64,000 nt of DNA, from positions 1 to 64,000 of the forward strand of contig JBBQXY010000007.1 in NCBI GenBank assembly GCA_038209195.1. The letters are read 5' to 3'. The notes under the pieces are model-generated. The model did no database searches. It worked only from the letters and a program-made list of their open reading frames with translations, and had not been told where the DNA came from. How positions within the stretch are numbered: the first letter of the stretch is position 1; the number at the start of each line of letters is the position of its first letter. This document shows, piece by piece, positions 8,504-17,162 of this stretch. The position numbers were made by a program, and so were the translations under genes. Origin of the DNA: JBBQXY01 sp038209195. GTDB taxonomy: Bacteria > Chloroflexota > Ktedonobacteria > Ktedonobacterales > Ktedonobacteraceae.

Positions 8504-9814
8504 GTGATCCATCTTGCCCCTGATTATGTGTACACACCTGACGGCTTACAACCTGGCATGGTCGTCTCAATTGCTGATGATGGACGTATTGCCTCTATTA
8601 CCTCACGTCATTCGGTGCCAGAAAACTCCTCTATTACTTCTGAGCTCATTGATGTAGAGCCGCTCAACGGAATGGTTCTCTTGCCGGGCTTCGTCAATGT
8701 GCATAGCCACGTCTTTCAGCGTGTTCTGCGCGGTCATACCCATCGCCCCTTATCTCAAAAGGATACTTTCTGGACGTGGCGCAACGCCATGTACGCTCAG
8801 GCTCAGCAATTGACCCCTGATAGTCTTTATACTATGGCTCTTACGACGTACCGCGAAATGCTCAGAGCTGGCTATACCAGCGTCGGTGAGTTCCATTATG
8901 TGCATCATCAACCCGGTGGACAACCGTATGCTAATCCCAACGCCATGTCCGAGGCGATTCTGCAAGCTGGTCGCGAGGCTGGTATACGCGTCGTTTTATT
9001 GATGACCGCCTATGCCCAGGCTGGTTTTCACCAACCGCCGGAGGAAGGCCAACTCCATTTCTGCGATGCCTCGGTTGAAGCATACCTTGCGCGTGTCGAG
9101 GCGTTGCGTGCCAAAGGGGTGGCTGTAGGAGTCGCTCCCCACTCGGTACGAGCGGTGCCAGAGCACTGGTTCCGCGCCATTGCCAACTACAGCCGCCAAC
9201 ATGCTTTGCCGTTTCACGTCCATGCCGACGAACAGGTAGCTGAGATTGAGCAGTGTCAAGCGGCATACCAGTGTACCCCCATCGAATTGCTGGAGCGTTT
9301 CGACGCGTTAAGCCCACATACAACCATTATCCATGCCACGCATGCCAATGATAAAGAGATTGCCCTGCTGTCCCAATATGGCAGTAGTGTCTGTGTCTGC
9401 CCTACCACTGAGGGCGATCTTGGCGACGGCATCGCTCCCTATGCTGCTCTACTGGCAGCCAATATTCCTTTGTCGATTGGTTCCGATAGCAATACGCTCC
9501 TTGCTCCCATCGAAGAACTGCGTTGGGCTGAATATACCGCTCGCATGCGCTATCAACGCCGCCGCGTCTTGGTCGCCCATGAAATGTCTTCGCCGGGGCC
9601 TTTGTTGCTAGACTACGGTACACACAATGGTGCCACGTCGTTGGGCTTAGCAACGGGTGTCATCGCTCCTGGTATGCTCGCCGACTTCATCGCCGTTGAC
9701 ATGCATCATCCAGCTATGGCTGGTTGGACAGCAGAGGATTTCCTCGATGTGCTCTTCTTTGGCGCATCCTCCGCGGTGATTGCGCAGACCTGGGTACAGG
9801 GAAAAAAAGTCTGA
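8504..9814 (+). CDS. hutF: Formimidoylglutamate deiminase
   Basis: This is an amidohydrolase of 436 residues. Visible metal ligands are H67/H69 (NVHSHVFQ), H240 (HVHADEQ), H277 and D328 (GSDSN). The segment DTFWTWRNAMY and the FHYVHH motif are typical of HutF, which converts N-formimidoyl-L-glutamate to N-formyl-L-glutamate and ammonia in the five-step histidine breakdown route. GSDSNTLLAPIEELRWAEY fits the same family. The GTG start has AAGGAG 6-7 bases upstream. No other hut gene is present in the window, so the rest of the pathway would have to be elsewhere. A related guanine or chlorohydrolase-type deaminase is the main alternative. Confidence 0.8.
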   Translation: MIHLAPDYVYTPDGLQPGMVVSIADDGRIASITSRHSVPENSSITSELIDVEPLNGMVLLPGFVNVHSHVFQRVLRGHTHRPLSQKDTFWTWRNAMYAQAQQLTPDSLYTMALTTYREMLRAGYTSVGEFHYVHHQPGGQPYANPNAMSEAILQAGREAGIRVVLLMTAYAQAGFHQPPEEGQLHFCDASVEAYLARVEALRAKGVAVGVAPHSVRAVPEHWFRAIANYSRQHALPFHVHADEQVAEIEQCQAAYQCTPIELLERFDALSPHTTIIHATHANDKEIALLSQYGSSVCVCPTTEGDLGDGIAPYAALLAANIPLSIGSDSNTLLAPIEELRWAEYTARMRYQRRRVLVAHEMSSPGPLLLDYGTHNGATSLGLATGVIAPGMLADFIAVDMHHPAMAGWTAEDFLDVLFFGASSAVIAQTWVQGKKV

Positions 9815-9943
9815 AGCCCATTGATTATGCCGATTTTTTCGAGTACACTTATGTAAGCATTGCAAGCATCGTAGGCGTTAATTTGTAGCTTCGCTCTTCT
9901 ATTGCCAGGTAAGGTCGCCTGGTAAGGACCAAGGGAGGAACAA

Positions 9944-10909
9944 ATGCAGCTTGATAAAAGCACCCTTTTACGCTTATACGAGACAATGGTGACTATTCGC
10001 GTCTTTGAAACACGAGTCAAAGAGGAGTTCGCCAAAGGACGCATTCCCGGATTTGTCCATTTGTATGCTGGAGAAGAGGCCATAGCAACTGGTATTATGG
10101 CCCATCTAAAAGATGATGATACGATTACCAGTACTCACCGGGGACATGGGCACTGTATTGCCAAGGGTTGCGCTGTAGATGGTATGATGGCCGAGATATT
10201 TGGCAAAGCCGATGGGTTATGTAAGGGTAAGGGCGGTAGCATGCATATTGCAGATGTCAGTAAAGGCATGCTTGGCGCAAACGGCATTGTTGGTGGTGGG
10301 CCTCCACTGGCGTGTGGCGCAGCACTCACCGCGAAAGTGCTTGGCACCGGTAACGTCTGTGTCTGTTTCTTCGGCGATGGAGCCGCTCAAGAAGGCACAT
10401 TTCATGAATCCCTCAATCTTGCTTCTATCTGGAAACTCCCCGTCGTTTTTGTGGCTGAGAACAACGGCTTTGCCGAATCTACTCCTGCCTCCTATCATTG
10501 TGCCATAGAAAACATCGGAGATCGTGCGGCTAGCTATGGTATACCTGGTGCTTCTGTTGATGGCATGGATGTGTTTTCCGTCTATGAGGCTGGTCAGGAG
10601 GCGATCAACCGCGCTCGACGTGGGCAGGGACCAAGTCTGCTCGAATGCAAAACGTACCGCTACAACGGTCACTTTGAAGGTGATCAGCAATTGTACAAAA
10701 CAGATGCGCTACAGCAAAGCATGCTGGAGCGCGACCCCATCACAAGCTTCCGCTCGTTGACTACACAACAAGGTTTACTGACCAGTGAAGAGCTAGATGC
10801 CATCGACGCACGTGTGAAGGAGAATATCGAACATGCTGCCGCCTTCGCTGATCAAAGCCCCTATCCTGCATTGACTGAAGTTGATACTGATGTATACGTA
10901 GTTGCTTAG
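9944..10909 (+). CDS. acoA: Acetoin (2-oxo acid) dehydrogenase E1 component, alpha subunit
   Basis: The 321-residue protein is a thiamine-diphosphate E1 alpha subunit. The TPP/Mg motif runs from GDGAAQEGTFHESLN (144-158) to AENN (171-174). HRGHGH at 65-70 and GGSMHIAD at 97-104 are standard for the family. With AcoB it cleaves acetoin and passes the acetyl group to the lipoyl arm of AcoC. The acetoin assignment rests on the neighbours, because the acoC and acoX types seen downstream are specific to acetoin operons. AAGGGAGGA precedes the ATG. The gene opens a four-gene operon with 29 bases to acoB. Confidence 0.85.
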   Translation: MQLDKSTLLRLYETMVTIRVFETRVKEEFAKGRIPGFVHLYAGEEAIATGIMAHLKDDDTITSTHRGHGHCIAKGCAVDGMMAEIFGKADGLCKGKGGSMHIADVSKGMLGANGIVGGGPPLACGAALTAKVLGTGNVCVCFFGDGAAQEGTFHESLNLASIWKLPVVFVAENNGFAESTPASYHCAIENIGDRAASYGIPGASVDGMDVFSVYEAGQEAINRARRGQGPSLLECKTYRYNGHFEGDQQLYKTDALQQSMLERDPITSFRSLTTQQGLLTSEELDAIDARVKENIEHAAAFADQSPYPALTEVDTDVYVVA

Positions 10910-10938
10910 ACAAGAGAACGTACAAAGGGGAACGACTC

Positions 10939-11970
10939 ATGGCTGTACAAATGCAGACAAAAACCGTCACTGTCGCGGAGGCGATCAACGAAGCAATTCG
11001 CCTGGAAATGCGCCGTAATCCGCGTGTCATTTTGATGGGCGAGGATGTTGCGGGCGGAGCAACCTTAGAACACCTGGAAGAAGATGAAGCCTGGGGAGGA
11101 GTGCTTGGCGTCACTAAAGGACTGGTGCAAGAATTTGGACGTGAGCGCGTCAGGGATACGCCCCTTTCAGAAGCAGGGTATATCGGTGCTGCCGTAGGAG
11201 CCGCAGCGACCGGTCTAGTGCCTATTGCCGAGCTGATGTTTTGTAGCTTTATCGGTAGTTGCATGGACTCTATGCTCAATCAGGCCTCTAAGATACGCTA
11301 TATGTTCGGCGGGAAAGCGACCATTCCTGTCGTCATTCGCACTATCATTGGCGGCGGTTTTCGTGCTGCCGCGCAACACTCGATGGTTCTCTATCCCATG
11401 TTTGCGCATATTCCCGGACTCAAGGTGGTCGCACCCTCAAATCCTGCTGATGCGAAGGGCCTGTTAACCGCCGCACTTCGTGACGGAAACCCTGTCATTG
11501 TGTGCGAACATCTGGCGATGTATCAACTCAAGGGAGAGATGCCTGAAGGTGAATACCTGGTGCCGCTCGGTCAAGCTGCTATTACACGATCAGGGAAAGA
11601 TGTGACAATTGTTGGTGCCAGCATGACCGCACGACATGCCCTTGTCGCTGCCGAAGAGCTGGCTAAAGAGGGTATCGACGCTGAAGTTGTGGATTTACGC
11701 ACCATTTCTCCTTTGGATGAAACCACTATTCTGCGATCAGTGGCGAAAACGGGACGTTTAGTAATCGCGGATGAGGCCAATCCTGTCTGCGGCCTTGCAA
11801 CGCATATCGCGGGTATTGTTGCCAGCAAGGGCTTTAGCTCATTGCGTGCCCCTGTCGGGCTTGTCACACCGCCCCACTCTCCCGTACCGTTTAGCCCTGT
11901 GCTCGAAGATGCCTACCTTCCTAGCCCTGAGAAAATCGTCGCAGCCGCACGCGCGGTTTGTGCCCATTAG
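10939..11970 (+). CDS. acoB: Acetoin (2-oxo acid) dehydrogenase E1 component, beta subunit
   Basis: The 343-residue protein is the beta partner of the E1 heterotetramer. Family signatures are EAINEAIRLEMRRNPRVILMGED at the start, then RVRDTPLSEAGYIGAAVGAA and KASKIRYMFGGK-like text (QASKIRYMFGGK). A C-terminal transketolase fold includes VVDLRTISPLDETTI. It supplies half of each TPP site together with AcoA. AAAGGGGA lies ahead of the ATG. The 95-base gap to acoC contains a hairpin. Confidence 0.87.
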   Translation: MAVQMQTKTVTVAEAINEAIRLEMRRNPRVILMGEDVAGGATLEHLEEDEAWGGVLGVTKGLVQEFGRERVRDTPLSEAGYIGAAVGAAATGLVPIAELMFCSFIGSCMDSMLNQASKIRYMFGGKATIPVVIRTIIGGGFRAAAQHSMVLYPMFAHIPGLKVVAPSNPADAKGLLTAALRDGNPVIVCEHLAMYQLKGEMPEGEYLVPLGQAAITRSGKDVTIVGASMTARHALVAAEELAKEGIDAEVVDLRTISPLDETTILRSVAKTGRLVIADEANPVCGLATHIAGIVASKGFSSLRAPVGLVTPPHSPVPFSPVLEDAYLPSPEKIVAAARAVCAH

Positions 11971-11992
11971 GGCAACAATAATTACCTATCCA

Positions 11993-12024
11993 CAGCATGA
12001 AGAAAATATATCCTCTTCGTGCTG
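11993..12024 (+). promoter_or_regulatory. Intercistronic hairpin between acoB and acoC
   Basis: CAGCATGAAG and CTTCGTGCTG can form a 10 bp stem with one G-U pair around an AT-rich 12-base loop. No T-run follows. An mRNA stability or processing element within the operon is the simplest reading. Confidence 0.35.
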
Positions 12025-12065
12025 CGGCTGGGTAATCTTTAGTTTTCCATAGAAAGGCGGTCACA

Positions 12066-13139
12066 ATGCAGCGAGATGTGACTATGCCCAAGCTCGGTAT
12101 GACCATGACCTATGGTGTCCTCGTGCGCTGGCTAAAGCAAAACGGTGAAATTGTCGCTGCTGGGGAATCTATTTGTGAGGTGGAGACGGATAAGCTCAAT
12201 GGCGAAATTGAAGCTGATGCGAGCGGGATGCTAACCGTTCTGGCCGAGGAAGGCGATGAGTTCGCGGTCGGTGCCATACTGGGGCAGATTGCCGTTATCG
12301 AGGGCAGTGAATTACCAATAACAGCGAAAAAGGACACGCTGAATGATGATAGCGCTCAACAAAAGATTTCCACCAATGGCATCAGTCTAACCGTACAACG
12401 TAGCGGAACAGGTCATCCGCTTGTGCTTATTCATGGCCTTGCCAGTAGCATGGGCTTGTGGGCAAGCCTGGACGAGAGTCAATTAAAGGGTAGAGAAATC
12501 ATTAGCTATGATTTACGTGGTCATGGTGCTTCTGAGCGAGCGACAGGAGCCCATACGTTGGCGAAACATGTTGCGGATCTTAAAGGCTTACTAGCGGCAC
12601 TTTCTATCCAGCGGGCTACCTTTGCTGGTCACTCGCTTGGTGGAATGATCGCTATGGAGCTAGCCGCCAGTAATCCTGAAATGGTAGCTGGCCTCGCGTT
12701 ACTTGATACAACCGCCATGTTTCCACAAGCCACGCGTGATCTCTTGTTTGAGTTAGCCAGTAGTGCTAGCTTCAATGGTATGTCTGCTATTACCGATAAA
12801 TTCATGCAACTCAGCTTCTCGCCACACTTCATGGCGACCAATCCTAAGATAACCGCGACAATTCGCAAAGGCATGCTGGCGAGTGACGCCGCGAGTATTG
12901 CTGCCGCCTCGCGCATGGTTGCCAAAATTGATCTTAGACAACGCCTCTCTGCCATTCAATGCCCGACGCTGGTCATCGTTGGGGAACAGGACCAACTGAC
13001 ACCTCCCGCGTTAGCCGAAGAATTGGCTGCTGCGATTAAAGGAGCACAATTGCATGTTATTCCTGAAAGTGGACATGCCTCACCGGTGGAGCAGCCACTA
13101 GCCGTGACTCCACTACTGGCACAACTGACACAGGCTTGA
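12066..13139 (+). CDS. acoC: Acetoin dehydrogenase E2-type subunit: lipoyl domain fused to alpha/beta hydrolase
   Basis: The 357-residue protein starts with a biotinyl-lipoyl domain (1-78). Its lipoylation Lys is K43 in VETDKLNGEIE. After a short linker comes an alpha/beta hydrolase fold with a visible triad: S190 (GHSLGG), D309 (GEQDQLTPP) and H337 (SGHASP). This architecture, with no classic E2 acyltransferase core, is the known AcoC type of acetoin dehydrogenase. The lipoyl arm would take the acetyl unit from AcoA/AcoB. AAGGCGG precedes the ATG. It is the third gene of the aco operon. No dihydrolipoamide dehydrogenase gene accompanies it. Confidence 0.83.
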   Translation: MQRDVTMPKLGMTMTYGVLVRWLKQNGEIVAAGESICEVETDKLNGEIEADASGMLTVLAEEGDEFAVGAILGQIAVIEGSELPITAKKDTLNDDSAQQKISTNGISLTVQRSGTGHPLVLIHGLASSMGLWASLDESQLKGREIISYDLRGHGASERATGAHTLAKHVADLKGLLAALSIQRATFAGHSLGGMIAMELAASNPEMVAGLALLDTTAMFPQATRDLLFELASSASFNGMSAITDKFMQLSFSPHFMATNPKITATIRKGMLASDAASIAAASRMVAKIDLRQRLSAIQCPTLVIVGEQDQLTPPALAEELAAAIKGAQLHVIPESGHASPVEQPLAVTPLLAQLTQA

Positions 13140-13158
13140 ATATGAAGAGATCAACTCA

Positions 13159-14142
13159 ATGGTAACGGTTGGTATTATTGCGAATCCTTCCAGCGGTAAG
13201 GACATTCGGCGTATCGTGGCTCAAGGTTGGGTTGTTTCTAACCAGGAAAAGATTGCCATTGTGCGCCGTCTCTTACGGGGGTTAGAGGCCGCTGGCATTG
13301 ATCATGTGCTTTTCATGCCTGAGTCGCTTGGTATCGGCTATGGCGCGCTGGAAGCATTGGGTGAAACAAGCATCAGGGCAGAAAATGTAGCAATGAATGT
13401 AACCGCTCGCCAGGAAGATTCCACACGAGCGGCTGCATTAATGGTCGAGCAGGGGGCAACATGTATCATCACGCTGGGGGGCGATGGCACCAATCGCGCT
13501 ATATTCAAGGGTTGTGGCAGTCGTGTTCCCCTCTTGCCCATCTCTACTGGCACCAATAACGTCTTTCCTGAATTTCAAGAGGGTACAACCGCAGGTCTTG
13601 CGGCTGGCATTGTAGCAAGCGGCAAGGTACCTCGCGATGTCGCATGCTGGCATTCAAAGGTTCTGGTACTCTATAGGAAAGGTATACCCATTGACCTGGC
13701 CCTCGTTGATCTGGCAATCTCTACCGATAACGTCATTGGTGCGCGTGCCATCTGGGATGTAGACAGACTGGCGGAGCTATTTTTGACGCGTGCGCAACCC
13801 TGGAGTATTGGCCTCTCAGCGATTGGCGGCATGGTACATCATCTGGATGCACGTGGCCCAACTGGTTTACACCTTATCTTTGGCAAAGCTGGAAAAACCA
13901 TTCGTGCCGCCATTGGCCCTGGCTTATTTGCCTCGGTCACTATACAGTCTGACCAGGAGCTTGCCATAGGGGAGCGTGTTTCGTTACACTTTGATCGTCG
14001 TGTTACGCTAGCCTTTGATGGCGAACGTGACATGACAGTGGGGCCAGCAGATGAGCTCGAAGTCGAACTTCATGGCGATGGACCCTGGGTAGTAGATACG
14101 CATAAATGTTTAGCGCATCTGACAACGCTTGACGCTAAATAG
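13159..14142 (+). CDS. acoX: AcoX-like NAD kinase family protein
   Basis: The 327-residue protein starts with IIANPSSGKD and carries GGDGTN at 107-112, the nucleotide-binding signature of the ATP-NAD kinase superfamily. LPISTGTNNVFP follows as in AcoX proteins. AcoX is a regular member of acetoin catabolic operons, but its reaction is not settled. A kinase acting on a diphosphate or nucleotide cofactor is plausible. It begins 19 bases after acoC and is the last gene of the operon. No clear terminator follows. Confidence 0.78.
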   Translation: MVTVGIIANPSSGKDIRRIVAQGWVVSNQEKIAIVRRLLRGLEAAGIDHVLFMPESLGIGYGALEALGETSIRAENVAMNVTARQEDSTRAAALMVEQGATCIITLGGDGTNRAIFKGCGSRVPLLPISTGTNNVFPEFQEGTTAGLAAGIVASGKVPRDVACWHSKVLVLYRKGIPIDLALVDLAISTDNVIGARAIWDVDRLAELFLTRAQPWSIGLSAIGGMVHHLDARGPTGLHLIFGKAGKTIRAAIGPGLFASVTIQSDQELAIGERVSLHFDRRVTLAFDGERDMTVGPADELEVELHGDGPWVVDTHKCLAHLTTLDAK

Positions 14143-14331
14143 GACATTTGACATAATTCCTGCATCGTCATCAGTGCTTTCCAAAAAAGCAGCCAGAATA
14201 TTGTCTTCCTCTTCCCTATTCACCACTTTCCTGCTAAAATAGTTGTTGCCACAGGTAATCCTGAGCATTGGCTGGTTCGTGAGGGGAGAGTGAGCATCTA
14301 GAACACACTATATTTTTTTCAAGGGAAACGT

Positions 14332-16029
14332 ATGCATCTGTTGAAACGGTTACAACATAAAAGTCTTTCTGAACGCACTATGTTCGCGATTGTAGCGATT
14401 GGTGGGCTGATTCGTCTTATACTCATCTATTTTAACTGGCCGATCACCAACAGTGATGAGGGAAATATGGGATTGGTCGCGCTCCATATAGCGTACCACG
14501 GTGAACACCCAACATTCTTCTATGGCCTCCCCTATATGGGGCCTCTGGAAGGTTACGTGGCGGCAGCGCTCTTCCATCTCTTTGGCGCATCACTCTTCAC
14601 GCTCCGCCTCGCGCTCTTACCTTTCTATATTGGCTTTCTCCTCAGCATGTTCTACTTGATCCGCTATCTCTATAGTGAGAAGTTTGCTTTGGCGACGGTA
14701 GCTCTGCTCAGTCTGGGTTCGGCAGATGTCATCTTTCTGCAAATGAAGGCTGTGGGTGAATATCCCGAAATGTTTCTGTTCTCAGCTCTTATCTCTCTGC
14801 TGGCGGTCTCACTCGCGCTCTCCTCACATCGCCAGCAAGGGGAAAAATGGCAACGTATCTTTGTTTATGGTTTACTAGGTCTGATTATAGGACTTGCGCT
14901 CTGGGTCGATTTCTTGATCGGGCCATTTGTGGCAATGGCCGGTCTGCTGCTCTTTCTGTTCTGCCGTCGCGAATTGTGGCACTGGCAGGGTATCAGTCTT
15001 CTAGTTGGCTTTATCGTGGGCACATTTCCCCTGATCTATTACAATCTGACTGCCCCCATCGATCAGAACTCTTTGAATATTTTATTGGATATCCATCATG
15101 GTGGTGCAGATCTCATGTTGATGCTGCATTATACCAGGCTCTACGAGCTAGCTGGCGCAATAATGATTGCTCTACCGGCCGCAACGGGTGCAAGTTCTCA
15201 CTGTGTCGTCAGTGCGTTCCCGCCCTTTGGGCCGCTGAAAAGTGCAAACTTGCCCTGTCTAGTGTTCCAAGGTGCGTGGGGCTTTGGCTATCTTCTTCTA
15301 TGGGCCATTGCAGTCGGCTGTGCTGTGTATGGTATTTGGCACTATCGCCGTCAACTGCGCTCTGGTTTCGTGCAAGACGCTCCCGATGCTCCTTTCGAGG
15401 AGAGGCAGGAGGTTATTCGTCAATGTGGGCGTCTTGTCTTGTTAGTGAGTGCAGGTATTACACTTCTACTCTATGCTATTTCGCCATCAGCCGCTGTGTA
15501 TTCCGATACTTCTTTCCGCTATCTCGCCTGTCTTCTGCTCACCATTCCGGCACTCGTATGGATTGCGTGGCGGGGTTTGAGTACGCAGCGACTCTCTCCG
15601 AAGTGGTATTCGACGATAACTTTTCTCTTGAAAATAGGGTTGTTACTGCTGGTAGCAATGACATTCGTGGTCGGCACCGTGCGCACATTCATGGATGTCC
15701 CCTCGGCTCAAGCCACCTATCAGAGGGAACAAGCTCTCATTCACAACCTCCTCAAAGTTGGCGCGACCCGCATCTATTCAGAGTATTGGACCTGTAACAG
15801 GCTAACCTTTGATAGCCAGGAGAAGATCATTTGTTGTGTGGTGGATGATCAATTGCGACCCGGTTTTGACCGCTATCTCCCCTATCGCTCCATCGTCCAC
15901 TCATCCCCTCATCAAGGCTATGCCTTCCCGACTGGTTCGCCACAGATTCAGGCCATAGAGCATAAATTTACTCCTGCTCAGTACAATACGTATCAGTTTG
16001 ACGGATATGTTGTATTCGTGTTGAGATAA
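14332..16029 (+). CDS. GT-C type membrane glycosyltransferase (GT39/PMT-like)
   Basis: The 565-residue protein is strongly hydrophobic with about 10-12 predicted membrane spans. In the first outer loop, NSDEG (D42/E43) matches the acidic catalytic motif of GT-C glycosyltransferases such as GT39 and ArnT-like enzymes. A soluble C-terminal part (about 470-565) contains several Cys residues (WTCNRL, IICCVVDDQ). It would transfer a sugar from a polyprenyl-phosphate donor to a lipid or protein at the outer face. Donor and acceptor are unknown. It stands alone, and AAGGGAAACG lies before the ATG. Confidence 0.65.
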   Translation: MHLLKRLQHKSLSERTMFAIVAIGGLIRLILIYFNWPITNSDEGNMGLVALHIAYHGEHPTFFYGLPYMGPLEGYVAAALFHLFGASLFTLRLALLPFYIGFLLSMFYLIRYLYSEKFALATVALLSLGSADVIFLQMKAVGEYPEMFLFSALISLLAVSLALSSHRQQGEKWQRIFVYGLLGLIIGLALWVDFLIGPFVAMAGLLLFLFCRRELWHWQGISLLVGFIVGTFPLIYYNLTAPIDQNSLNILLDIHHGGADLMLMLHYTRLYELAGAIMIALPAATGASSHCVVSAFPPFGPLKSANLPCLVFQGAWGFGYLLLWAIAVGCAVYGIWHYRRQLRSGFVQDAPDAPFEERQEVIRQCGRLVLLVSAGITLLLYAISPSAAVYSDTSFRYLACLLLTIPALVWIAWRGLSTQRLSPKWYSTITFLLKIGLLLLVAMTFVVGTVRTFMDVPSAQATYQREQALIHNLLKVGATRIYSEYWTCNRLTFDSQEKIICCVVDDQLRPGFDRYLPYRSIVHSSPHQGYAFPTGSPQIQAIEHKFTPAQYNTYQFDGYVVFVLR

Positions 16030-16030
16030 G

Positions 16031-16183
16031 TTAGAAGAAGATTATTCCTTTTGCCCACCACGATTAGAGGAAAGGGTTCAGCACCTGTTTGCCAAACTCA
16101 GTCCGGAACCTTCTTCCCTAACCGCAGCAGTTCAATTGTTAGAGGCACTTGTAACAGAAACGGGAATCTTGCTTAAGCAATAA
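16031..16183 (+). pseudogene. Possible C-terminal coding remnant
   Basis: A frame open from just after the glycosyltransferase stop to a TAA at 16181-16183 reads as ordinary protein for about 50 codons (for example RLEERVQHLFAKLSPEP, LLEALVTETGILLKQ). It has no start codon or ribosome-binding site. It may be the tail of a lost gene, though chance cannot be excluded. Confidence 0.25.
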
Positions 16184-16196
16184 AGCCTTGGGTACG

Positions 16197-16601
16197 TTAA
16201 TCTCGTACCAGCGCAACCACCGGAATTTGGCGGGTTGTTTTCGTCTCGTACTCGGCAAAGCCGGGGTTGAGCTTTGCTTGTTGCGCGTAGAGTCGATCTC
16301 GTTCCTCACCACTTAAGACGGTCGCCTTGACATTAACGGTCTCAGTTCCCACCTCGACAGAGGCATTCGGGTGAGCCACCAGATTATGGTACCAATCAGG
16401 ATTGGTCGGTGCGCCAGCTTTGGAAGCAAATATGATCATCCGATTATTGTCAGGCATGTACATCAGAGGTGATGTGCGATGTTGGCCGCTTTTAGCTCCC
16501 GTTGTTGTAAGTAGTAGCATTGGTGCGCCCTCGAATGGCCCGCCAACCTTGCCACCGTTCGTGCGAAATTCCTCGATAATCTTGCTATTCCAGTCACTCA
16601 T
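16197..16601 (-). CDS. Deazaflavin (F420)-dependent nitroreductase family protein
   Basis: The 134-residue protein is a complete member of the DDN/split-barrel family. Typical features are the N-terminal WNSKIIEEFRTNGGKVGG, then LLLTTTGAKSGQHRTSPLMY and NPDWYHNLVAHPNASVE, and the ending TTRQIPVVALVRD. Relatives use reduced F420 to reduce quinones or nitro compounds. It resembles the protein at 37111-37524. A luciferase-like oxidoreductase nearby also fits F420 chemistry. Confidence 0.82.
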   Translation of the reverse strand: MSDWNSKIIEEFRTNGGKVGGPFEGAPMLLLTTTGAKSGQHRTSPLMYMPDNNRMIIFASKAGAPTNPDWYHNLVAHPNASVEVGTETVNVKATVLSGEERDRLYAQQAKLNPGFAEYETKTTRQIPVVALVRD

Positions 16602-16732
16602 GTTTGTCTTTTTTCTTTCTGTTGTCGTTACCGATTACGTCGGCATTTAATGTGTGTTTAGAGTTTTGTACTCTTCGACTCCATAATAGCACCTGTGTCT
16701 TATACCGTCAATTGAGGATGGAGGTTAGGCCA

Positions 16733-16972
16733 TTAGACTAATTTCCCGACTTCGAACGTCATCCCATCGACTTTAGGTAAAGGTGTGTGGTCAGCAATAT
16801 TAAGGAGTATCCAGCCTTCCAGAACCTCACGCAATTCCGTGCGGCATTCCTGTTCAGTCGGTTTGTTTGCCCAGACGCCCTTGAAGCCAGGAATCCGACC
16901 AAAATAGGTTCCATCTTCAATGTGCGTATACGAAGCGTATTGCATCGCTTTGTCGATATACTCATTGAACAT
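16733..16972 (-). CDS. HicB-like antitoxin family protein, no HicA partner
   Basis: The 79-residue protein has the small HicB fold: IDKAMQYASYTHIEDGTYFGRIPGFKGVWA followed by a TEQECRTELREVLEGWI helix. This pattern is common in short HicB/UPF0150 proteins. HicB normally pairs with an adjacent HicA mRNA interferase. Neither flank has a HicA-sized frame, so this is an orphan or a domain with another role. No DNA-binding tail is present. Confidence 0.65.
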   Translation of the reverse strand: MFNEYIDKAMQYASYTHIEDGTYFGRIPGFKGVWANKPTEQECRTELREVLEGWILLNIADHTPLPKVDGMTFEVGKLV

Positions 16973-17162
16973 GATCTTGTCTTTTCATTCTCAATAAGAA
17001 AACCATCACGTCAGCTATCAGGTCAAGTATAGCATGCATCCTGTTTGTGTTGCAGAAAATTCTTCTCTCCAGTTGTCTGGGAACTTGCCAGCTTGACAGC
17101 GCAGAAGGCCGCGTGCTACGTTTAATAAAAATTGCAACTTCACTGGAGAGGAAATATAGCTC

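Noticed and set aside
14847..15797. 316-codon frame inside the GT-C glycosyltransferase gene
   Set aside because: It is on the same strand in another phase, has odd Ser/Cys/Arg-rich composition, and the other frame has clear membrane spans and the NSDEG motif.
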